Positions 1-5,612 of a DNA stretch of 64,000 nt are shown one piece after another. Position 1 is the first letter of the stretch, and every line of letters begins with the position of its first letter. The notes under the pieces were generated by a model. It saw only the letters and a program-made list of their open reading frames with translations. It did not search any database and was not told where the DNA came from. The translations under genes were made by a program, and so were the position numbers. This stretch comes from CAYZQH01 sp050300015 (lineage in GTDB: Bacteria > Pseudomonadota > Gammaproteobacteria > Pseudomonadales > Cellvibrionaceae): the NCBI GenBank assembly GCA_050300015.1, contig JBNKWZ010000013.1, forward strand, positions 1 through 64,000. Direction: 5' to 3'.

Positions 1-44
1 TGGCATCGTTGCTCATAGGTTAGCTGTTGGTATTGTCTCTTCAC
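1..44 (-). CDS. IS30-family transposase, N-terminal codons only (runs off the window)
   Basis: Reading the minus strand from a GTG at 44, the peptide begins MKRQYQQLTYEQRCQ, which matches the start of IS30-family transposases (a few residues, then QLTxEQRxQI leading into an HTH). Only about 14 codons are inside the window, so neither the DDE core nor the far end can be checked. The element's left end should lie between here and about position 120, but I could not fix a terminal inverted repeat. The family call rests on this short N-terminal signature alone. Confidence 0.5.
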   Translation of the reverse strand, partial: MKRQYQQLTYEQRC

Positions 45-89
45 TGCCTCATCTCTTGCCGGAGAAAAAGGGGAAGAGCTTACCTTCAG

Positions 90-515
90 CTAGCCCCTTC
101 TTCTACAGGTTGAGGTGATGCACTTCGGATTTGAATCCGCGTCATTTCTGGAAAACCACTTTCCGAGCTTTACTAGGCCAACACCAAAGCCAAGCATAAG
201 AAAGCCAAATAATGGAAAACACCAAGTTTCTGTTGGTTTCACGATAACAGCAGCACTTGCCATTGAGATCCATAAAGCTATGAAGCCAAACCAAAAAGTC
301 ATAAAGGCTTGAACAAAACGGTGAAAGCGAAAAACACCAGATGGCTTCGGAACAATTAAAAAGCATGAATCCGACAAGCAGTTATTACATGTATCATCAA
401 TATATACGCCGGACCGGGTTAACCTAGGGGTGATTTCTGCAACGCTTTGGAAGCGTCCAGAGGGCGGAGAGACAAAGGCTAAAAGAACGGCATCTATAGA
501 AGAAAAATAAAGCAT
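90..515 (-). CDS. Hypothetical membrane protein, possibly truncated by flanking insertion sequences
   Basis: I do not recognise this 141-residue reading frame. Its middle and C-terminal part holds two convincing hydrophobic segments (about residues 70-92 and 98-116) separated by a short polar loop. A basic stretch (KLGKWFSR) then suggests a cytoplasmic tail. The N-terminal third is less protein-like and abuts the IS4 remnant that starts near 520. The last residues run towards the IS30 element at the window edge. It may be what remains of a cassette or chromosomal gene sandwiched between two IS elements. No attC site follows its stop codon. Start codon and true length are uncertain. Confidence 0.3.
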   Translation of the reverse strand: MLYFSSIDAVLLAFVSPPSGRFQSVAEITPRLTRSGVYIDDTCNNCLSDSCFLIVPKPSGVFRFHRFVQAFMTFWFGFIALWISMASAAVIVKPTETWCFPLFGFLMLGFGVGLVKLGKWFSRNDADSNPKCITSTCRRRG

Positions 516-522
516 TTGCTGG

Positions 523-1206
523 TTGAATCACTATCGTCAGGCATGTGAAATCCAGAATCAATGTCAAGAGACGACTGTCGTAAGTATAGCTGATCGTGAA
601 GGTGATATTCACGAATGGTATGAACTGGCAAATTTATTACCTCATGAAAGGCAAGCAGCCTATATCATTAGGGCGAAAAGTAATCGCCGAATTGAGCTAG
701 AAGATGGTGAATTTCCCAAGATCTGGGATTATATACCGCGGACCAAGAAATTAGGCGACTATCAACTGTATATACCCTCCAAAGGTGGCAAATAGCAAGA
801 ACCGCCACACTCAACGTTTACTCGAAGGCAATAACGATTGTGGGCCGAGAACGTGATCGTCGTATGCCGGTTGAAGTGCATGTCGTGTTTGCAAAAGAAA
901 GTAATCCACCTAAAGGCATCAAGGGAATTGAATGGGTTCTGGTTACCAATATCGCAGTGGAAAGCTTTGATGAGGCGATGACGATTATCCAATAGTATCG
1001 AGCACGATGGAGAAAAGAAAAGGCATGAAGGTTCGCCACCGTCAGTGTACGTGGTAACAAGAGCGCTTGCGACGATTGGAGGATTTATTGGTCGCAAAGG
1101 CGATGGTGAGCCTGGAGTTAAGACTATATGAACTGGCTTTCAACGATTATACGATTTTATCGAATCAATGGAGTTGCTTCAGAGTATTTAAAAAATGTGT
1201 ATAAGG
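523..1206 (+). pseudogene. IS4 (IS50/Tn5-like) transposase remnant
   Basis: The frame at 523-795 encodes the second catalytic region of Tn5-like transposases (VVSIADREGDIHEWYEL), where the Asp of DRE is the DDE-type acidic residue. After 795 the match continues in another frame (VFAKESNPPKGIKGIEW, then YRARWRKE), with an in-frame stop just before YRARWR. The sequence then jumps to the family's C-terminal signature (GGFIGRKGDGEPGVKT), so roughly 100 residues including the catalytic Glu region are missing. The N-terminal third is also absent. It is therefore a dead element with deletions, frameshifts and stops. Its right end is marked by the terminal repeat at 1196-1208. Confidence 0.8.
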
Positions 1207-1208
1207 TC
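1196..1208 (-). repeat. IS50-type terminal inverted repeat of the IS4 remnant
   Basis: Read on the minus strand the sequence is GACCTTATACACA, which shares TTATACACA with the outer-end repeat of Tn5/IS50. It lies where the right end of the decayed transposase gene should be and directly touches the arm of an attC site. The element therefore appears to have inserted into, or deleted up to, that attC. The matching left repeat was not found. Confidence 0.55.
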
Positions 1209-1275
1209 AAGCGACCTGCATAAGGGACTGCTAGGCCGCAGGCCTAGCAGTCCCGCTTGATGCAATGGTTACATT
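1207..1275 (-). repeat. Truncated attC site (cassette A) interrupted by the IS remnant
   Basis: On the minus strand the site starts with the R-type box GTAACC overlapping the stop codon of the 1269-1760 gene. It continues into TCAAGCGGGACTG, much like the left arm of Vibrio attC repeats, and then forms a perfect 14-bp stem (1224-1237 with 1241-1254). An outer arm pair TCAAGC/GCTTGA is also visible at 1207-1212 and 1255-1260. The distal GTTRRRY core is missing and is replaced by the IS end at 1196-1208. The site is probably non-functional for integrase recombination. Confidence 0.6.
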
Positions 1276-1760
1276 GCTATTCTTTTTTTAATAATTGTAT
1301 TATCTGGGCCTTCCATTTCTATAAGTACGTAATCGTTGCCAACTTCATTTATTTCAATCACAGCACCTGGATCTTTATAGATTACATTGGATTCTTTTTC
1401 TAAAAGGTTCAGGATGTATACAGAACCACTACCGTAGATACCAGAGGTAGATAACAACAATTTGCTCTTGTCCAGCCAAGCAAAGGAAATGGCATCATAT
1501 GACCAAGGCTCTCCTTGCCAAAATCTTTTCCCTAGATCGTACTGTCTTGACGGACCCAAAACAGGATTATGCATGTCTTTGGCGAATACTGCGATATTTG
1601 TTCCTAAAGCGTCATCGCAGAATACATAGATTGAGAAATAACCGTTTGGTTGTTGATATTCTCCTTGCTTGCAGTATCGCCCAGAGATTTGAGTGACCTC
1701 AATTTTCGCGTAACAAAGACTAGGAATTAGTAAGGCCAGAATGAGTATGAGTTTCTTCAT
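1269..1760 (-). CDS. Integron cassette A: exported hypothetical protein
   Basis: The product is 163 residues if translation starts at the ATG at 1760, just downstream of the attC core of the preceding cassette. The longer frame from 1790 would run through the attC core and is unlikely. The protein opens with a clear signal peptide (MKKLILILALLIPSLCYA, predicted cleavage after CYA), so it is probably periplasmic. The mature part carries two Cys (in RYCKQG and FCDDAL) that could form a disulfide, and several short beta-like stretches. I recognise no family. The stop codon overlaps the attC, as is usual for cassette genes. Confidence 0.65.
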   Translation of the reverse strand: MKKLILILALLIPSLCYAKIEVTQISGRYCKQGEYQQPNGYFSIYVFCDDALGTNIAVFAKDMHNPVLGPSRQYDLGKRFWQGEPWSYDAISFAWLDKSKLLLSTSGIYGSGSVYILNLLEKESNVIYKDPGAVIEINEVGNDYVLIEMEGPDNTIIKKRIAM

Positions 1761-1772
1761 GATATTTTTGCA

Positions 1773-1890
1773 ATGTAACGCCTTGCTCATTTGCGCGGCG
1801 GTCGTAGTGGATTTTTGTGCAACAATGAGCGCAGCGAATGCACAAAAAGGAGCGTAGACCGCTGCGTCAAATGGAGCAATTTGTTAGAAC
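1773..1890 (-). repeat. attC site 1 of integron cassette array
   Basis: On the minus strand the site opens with CTAACAAATTGCTCCATTTG and closes with CAAATGAGCAAGGCGTTAC, giving the paired outer boxes of an attC (TAAC...GTTA). Inner arms also pair (GCGGTC with GACCGC), as do central arms TTTTTGTGCA and TGCACAAAAA. Total length is about 118 bp. It separates the cassette genes at 1269-1760 and 1890-2406, both on the minus strand, which is the expected gene-then-attC order. Confidence 0.85.
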
Positions 1891-2406
1891 TAGTACCGTT
1901 CTTGAACAAGTTCTACGCCCTTAGACTCGAGCTTGCCATCAACAAGGTTGAAGACAAAAGCCTCCAAGTCGTACCCCAAATAGTCTCCGTCTTTCATATT
2001 GTTCTCGTCGAACCCTTCACGCATTACATACTTGGTTTCACCAACAGGCAATACTATCTTGCCTGTATACCAATCTGCGTTAACAGGGTATTCTCGATTA
2101 CCAAATAGTAACGCTGCCTCAACAGGGTCATAACCATCGTCACATGGTTTTTTTCTATGCCGTTTAGCCAAAGAAGGTATCTTTAAGCTCCCACCCAGCC
2201 TTATAACCACGCCAACTAGCCGAGCATAGCTCTTGATTTAAAATAGATGAGAGTTTGTCATGATCATACAATTGGTTCAACGGCAGCTCTCTAATTGAGT
2301 AACGAGCTTCACCAACCCTCAGTACATCTTTAATTTGCTCCGTAGCGAAACTGCTGGTGACTATAAATAATATCAATTCAGATGAGACTTTCCAATTTAT
2401 TCTCAT
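1890..2406 (-). pseudogene. Integron cassette B: exported hypothetical protein, frameshifted
   Basis: Two overlapping minus-strand frames make up one gene. The first (start 2406) gives a weak signal-like segment and then VGEARYSIRELPLNQLYDHD up to GWELK. The second resumes in a different frame around 2180 with IPSLAKRHRKKPCDDGYDPV and runs to the stop at 1890, which touches the attC. The switch lies at roughly 2164-2195. The combined protein would be about 170 residues. I do not recognise the family. A single indel is the simplest explanation, and no slippery heptamer suggesting programmed frameshifting was evident. Sequencing error cannot be excluded. Confidence 0.5.
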
Positions 2407-2493
2407 AGGAGCACGATTTGAATCCGCGCCCGATTAAATCCTTATATTTACAAAACTTTCGAATTTCAGTTTGCGAAAGCTATTTTTCTACAG

Positions 2494-2610
2494 CCTGAAC
2501 GCCGCGCTAAGCCGGCCGAACCTAGAGTGTAGCACAGCGTATACAATGGCGAAGCCATGCACTGGGCGGAGCGTAGGTGAAAGTTCGGCTTGAGCACCTT
2601 GTTCGGTACC
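2494..2610 (-). repeat. attC site 2 of integron cassette array
   Basis: On the minus strand the site opens at ACCGAACAAGGTGCTCAAGC and closes with GGCTTAGCGCGGCGTTCAGG, so it uses variant core boxes (CGAAC and GTTC instead of TAAC and GTTA). The outer arms are complementary (GCCGAACTT against AAGTTCGGC type pairing), and imperfect inner arms fill about 117 bp. It lies between cassette B and the two-gene cassette C/D. Confidence 0.7.
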
Positions 2611-3023
2611 TAGCGGCGGAGGTTGTAGATTACACTCATTGAAAAAGTATTTTCCATTTCCGTTTCTAAGTTATCTGCGAGGTACAAAAGGTATTCCCCC
2701 TCGATTGAGAAAACATTTTCCTTTAAACGTGTGCCTCCTTCCCAGACTGTTCCTTTTAGAGTCCGTGTATCCACTATGAGATCAGTTGCGTTCTCAAAAT
2801 CGAAACCTGGGTAAAATATTTCAGCATCTTTGTCCTGAAGAACAAACCATTTACCATTCGGGTCCTTGATAGAAAAGCTCTTCGGATGCTCTTTAGGCAA
2901 AACCAACTTAAAACGTTCCTCACTTAGCTCGATTACTTTTAGAGTACCAGGCTCAGTAGAAGAAATTGAGCTGCATGCAGAAATGAAAAGCACAATGAGA
3001 AAAAGTACCGCGACCTTTTTCAT
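2610..3023 (-). CDS. Integron cassette C/D, second gene: small lipoprotein (possible immunity partner)
   Basis: Starting at the ATG at 3023, the 137-residue product begins MKKVAVLFLIVLFISACSS, a textbook lipoprotein signal with lipobox ISAC and Ser at +2, which favours outer-membrane sorting. The remainder looks beta-rich and is followed by no other recognisable domain. It lies 8 bp after the stop of the M15-like gene, with an AGG-type ribosome site inside that gene's last codons, so the two are cotranscribed and probably coupled. A periplasmic lipoprotein beside a peptidoglycan-peptidase-like gene suggests an inhibitor or immunity role. That is inference only. The gene ends at the attC boundary. 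Confidence 0.6.
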   Translation of the reverse strand: MKKVAVLFLIVLFISACSSISSTEPGTLKVIELSEERFKLVLPKEHPKSFSIKDPNGKWFVLQDKDAEIFYPGFDFENATDLIVDTRTLKGTVWEGGTRLKENVFSIEGEYLLYLADNLETEMENTFSMSVIYNLRR

Positions 3024-3031
3024 GGGAAACC

Positions 3032-3505
3032 TCAAAATTGCAGATGGAAATGTGGTGGCGTAGTTTCCAGTATTACTGTTATAGCGACGCCAGCTGCGGC
3101 TTTTTTGAAATTGGTCTTATCTGAGTCAGTCATATCTCTACTACGAACATCAACCGCGCCACTCTTCAAATGCTTGGAAATATAAATACCCTTCTTTATT
3201 TGCTCATCTAAGTCGTCTCTAATGTCAGCAATGATCTCAGTCTTAGTTTTCTTGTTCTTTACACCCTCATCATAACTATTTAGTACTAACTTTACTGTCT
3301 TTTGGTCTTTATAGACTTTAAGTCGATCACCACCCGAGAGTTTACCGTACATTGCAGATGCTTGACTGTCCGAACTCCTTGTTCCACTTGTCACAACTAT
3401 AGTTTTCTTTGACAACTTATGGTACTTATCAGCGATTTTTTCGACCTTTGCCTCTATGTCAGAGGTCAATGTGACTCCCGATTTAAGTGTATAATTTTTA
3501 GCCAT
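3032..3505 (-). CDS. Integron cassette C/D, first gene: M15/LAS-type peptidoglycan metallopeptidase-like protein
   Basis: The product has 157 residues from the ATG at 3505, with GGGAG seven bases upstream. The sequence carries the zinc-site pattern of D-Ala-D-Ala metallopeptidases of the M15/LAS group. SKHLKSGAVD (His112, Asp119) corresponds to SxHxxGxAxD with the first Gly replaced by Ser. At the C-terminus, Glu147 followed by PPHFH (His152, His154) resembles the ExxxxxHxH end. An N-terminal TSGTRSSDSQA also fits the family. No signal peptide is present, so the protein would need lysis or a secretion system such as type VI to reach peptidoglycan, or it acts as an endolysin-like enzyme. It is the first gene of a two-gene cassette with the lipoprotein at 2610-3023. 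The family call is fairly firm, the biological role is not. Confidence 0.65.
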   Translation of the reverse strand: MAKNYTLKSGVTLTSDIEAKVEKIADKYHKLSKKTIVVTSGTRSSDSQASAMYGKLSGGDRLKVYKDQKTVKLVLNSYDEGVKNKKTKTEIIADIRDDLDEQIKKGIYISKHLKSGAVDVRSRDMTDSDKTNFKKAAAGVAITVILETTPPHFHLQF

Positions 3506-3591
3506 CACGAAACTCCCTTTATGTTTGGATTTTCTGATGTTTTACACCACCCCGCCACCAATGTAAATGCCTGATATCTGCATATCAGCAC

Positions 3592-3706
3592 CGAACGCCT
3601 TGCTCTGTTGCGGCCAAACTGGAGTGGCTTTTGTGCTAGAGTGCAGCGAAGCGAAACCCACAAAAGCCGCGTGGTTTGGGCGTCAACAGGAGCAAATTGT
3701 TAGCTC
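3592..3706 (-). repeat. attC site 3 of integron cassette array
   Basis: On the minus strand the site opens GAGCTAACAATTTGCTCCTG and closes CAACAGAGCAAGGCGTTCGG. The outer arms pair over TTGCTCCTGTTG against CAACAGAGCAA. The central part contains CACAAAAGCC opposite GGCTTTTGTG, the same internal motif as attC sites 1 and 4. Length is about 115 bp. It sits between the M15-like gene and the decayed cassette E. Confidence 0.85.
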
Positions 3707-4229
3707 ACTTTTGAATAGATAACTAAATCACTGGATTCTCCAATTACGAGAGTTTCTCCAGTGTAAGAAAATCCACAACCACGAATCTCGTAGCCGGACC
3801 ATATTTTTTTATACTCACTTGGCTTGCCATACTTTTTTCCGTACAACCAAGCTCCTAGAGCAAAGAGTAATATTTCGGCTTTTGGCCAATACCGATAACT
3901 TCAAGAGTCCACCTTGTGGGTGTACTTAAGGGCAGCCCTCCGCCATGTAAACCTGCCATACGTACTACTTGGTTTTCAATCGGGCCAATACCATTACATA
4001 AAAGTTTTAGCTCCTGATCTTGATATTCATTTCTATCCCTGAAGATTTTCTCTCCAGACCTACAATTGAATAGCCCTCGACCATCAGATGTCTCAACCAG
4101 CAAATAACGAGAACAATCTGAATATCCTAGAGCAGGCATACCCCCGATACTCCATTCACCAACTTTTTTCTAGGGCCCTCCAGGATCAGAAACTTTAGTT
4201 TTGAGAATTTGCTGTAGAATCTCTTCCAT
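3706..4229 (-). pseudogene. Integron cassette E: hypothetical protein, amber stop plus frameshift
   Basis: A start ATG at 4229 opens a frame (MEEILQQILKTKVSDPGGP) that meets an in-frame TAG at 4170-4172. It continues in the same frame as KKVGEWSIGG and the segment MPALGYSDCSRYLLVE down to a stop at 3855. The protein-like signal then resumes in a second frame (AEILLFALGAWLYGKKYG) and runs to a stop at 3706 that abuts attC site 3. The reconstructed product would be about 170 residues with one hydrophobic segment near the C-terminus. No family was recognised. Two lesions make this a decayed cassette gene unless the sequence has errors. Confidence 0.5.
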
Positions 4230-4243
4230 TGCTCTACCTTAAA

Positions 4244-4352
4244 GCTAACGCCCGGCTATGACGCAGGAGTGCAATTGGTTCTTTTTTGTGGCATTTTTAC
4301 CACAAAAAAGAGCCGACGGAACGGAGGTCGCACATGAGCCGTTTGTTATGTT
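4244..4352 (-). repeat. attC site 4 of integron cassette array
   Basis: On the minus strand it opens ACATAACAAACGGCTCATG and closes near GTCATAGCCGGGCGTTAGC. The outer arms CGGCTCATG and CATAGCCG pair imperfectly. The centre has CTCTTTTTTGTGG opposite CCACAAAAAAGA with an A/T-rich loop, matching the architecture of attC sites 1 and 3. The first core box overlaps the stop codon of the gene at 4346-4753. Confidence 0.85.
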
Positions 4353-4753
4353 TCATCTTCTTCGTCCGAAGCTGGATATGCTGAAAACTGTAGCGAAATG
4401 CCGTATTGGTACAATAAACCAAGCAAAGCTGGAGGGGCAATAACAGATTTTGTGAACTGATCTTTTGTGCCGACGGTGCATCCTATGTCTATTTCACTGT
4501 TGACGCCTAAGCTTTTTAAGTATGCAAAAGCGGCTTCATTTTTTTGGATAAATGCATGTATTTCTGAAATATTTTTGGGTGAGTTTAAGTTTTCTGAAAG
4601 CAGTACCCCAAAGCCGGAATATTCATGAACCTTTTTTCTGAGGCTCATTTCGCCTTTGTGATAGACCCCATTGACTGTTGGAATGGGATATTCATTAAGG
4701 AAAGAATCTACATCAAATTCTTTTCCATAAACTCTCAATACTGAATCTAACAT
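4346..4753 (-). CDS. Integron cassette F: DUF4279-like hypothetical protein
   Basis: The product is 135 residues from the ATG at 4753, which has AAAGGAAG about 12 bases upstream. A longer frame from a TTG at 4795 would cross a GTTATGT core-like box and is less likely. The N-terminus (VLRVYGKEFDVDSFLNEYPI) and C-terminus (PALLGLLYQYGISLQFSAY) resemble small cytosolic DUF4279-type proteins, which are common in cassettes and near toxin loci. I am not certain of the family. There is no signal peptide and no membrane segment. The stop overlaps attC site 4. It is the most attI-proximal cassette visible, if the array once had an attI on this side. Confidence 0.6.
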   Translation of the reverse strand: MLDSVLRVYGKEFDVDSFLNEYPIPTVNGVYHKGEMSLRKKVHEYSGFGVLLSENLNSPKNISEIHAFIQKNEAAFAYLKSLGVNSEIDIGCTVGTKDQFTKSVIAPPALLGLLYQYGISLQFSAYPASDEEDET

Positions 4754-4994
4754 TCGTTTTCTAGGCTTCCTTTGAAAACATAACAATTTATTCAACCGTG
4801 CTGACTATATATTTCGAAACATAGGAACAACACCCATTTTGGTTATATATAGGCATTTTTCACCTCCTCTACTCCGAATTCCCGCCAACCAATGGCCCAA
4901 TCCACCGAACTATAAGATCAAGGGCCCTAAATCGCTATTTAATGTATCTATATATAGCCAACTAAGCCTATTCTCGCCCACTCTGCTATGTGCA

Positions 4995-5381
4995 CTATGG
5001 CAACAGGCGAATATCTTGGCAGCGTTCGGCTGCACCTGGAATAATTCGTTCGGTGAGCGCTAACCGGCAGGCGGTGTCGTAGCGCGTTATCCACAACTTG
5101 AGATGCCTACTGAATTTTGCCCCGTGCCGCTTGAGTTCGATACGTAGGGCCACTTCTTCAAAATCAACCCTTAAGGCAACGACATGATTTTTTCGCCAAG
5201 CCAGTTTGGCCACATGATCGTTTGGGTGCAGTTTATGCCGTTCATCCACAATGATTTCGATGGTCGTAAGATAATGGGTACGGTTCTCCCGATATCGCAC
5301 GGCTACCAGTTTTTGTCCCCAGGTCTTTAAAAACCGTTGTGCCCCTGGGGCATCCGGCTTTATTGTTTTGGTCACTTTCAT
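4995..5381 (-). CDS. Small basic conserved protein of unknown function, MKVTKTIKPDAPG type
   Basis: The product has 128 residues from the ATG at 5381, preceded by AAGGAG at good spacing. It opens MKVTKTIKPDAPGAQRFLK, followed by LVAVRYRENRTHYLTTIEI and an Arg/Lys-rich C-terminal half (LRIELKRHGAKFSRHLKLW). Proteins of this layout are usually annotated as hypothetical, and I recall them near mobile elements, but I cannot name a function. No signal peptide or membrane segment is present. It lies just outside the cassette array, with no attC beside it, and is transcribed in the same direction as the cassettes. Confidence 0.55.
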   Translation of the reverse strand: MKVTKTIKPDAPGAQRFLKTWGQKLVAVRYRENRTHYLTTIEIIVDERHKLHPNDHVAKLAWRKNHVVALRVDFEEVALRIELKRHGAKFSRHLKLWITRYDTACRLALTERIIPGAAERCQDIRLLP

Positions 5382-5612
5382 ACACGCTCCTTGTTTGAAC
5401 ACACCGGCATTCACGTCCTTGTAATATGATCAGACTCTGATACTACAAATGCCTGCATTTAAGACTACACCCCTTTCTACAGGGCGGAAAGAATGACAAT
5501 AGCTGACTACGGTAGGAGGTTTACAAGGGCTAAAGACGGGGAGTATCGAGATCGGGGCGTCAAGCTGGGTGGCAGCTTTCGCGCTATCCCCATCCCTCCT
5601 CACTAAGTCAGA

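Noticed and set aside
124..141. GGATTTGAATCCGCG at 124-141 with a 14-base match at 2412-2426, resembling a tRNA T-arm or an att core
   Set aside because: The expected G53-C61 pair of a T-arm is absent (A at that place), and no anticodon or acceptor stem was found. The repeat is too short to call an attachment site.
4778..4784. GTTATGT-like box upstream of the 4346-4753 gene as an attI or attC core
   Set aside because: It fits the consensus on the cassette strand, but no complementary arm or integrase binding sites are visible around it. Left as a possibility in the gene note only.
4800..5600. Integron integrase gene on the attI side of the array
   Set aside because: No tyrosine recombinase motif (RHR/Y) is encoded between 4800 and 5600 on either strand. 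The only frame is the unrelated protein at 4995-5381.
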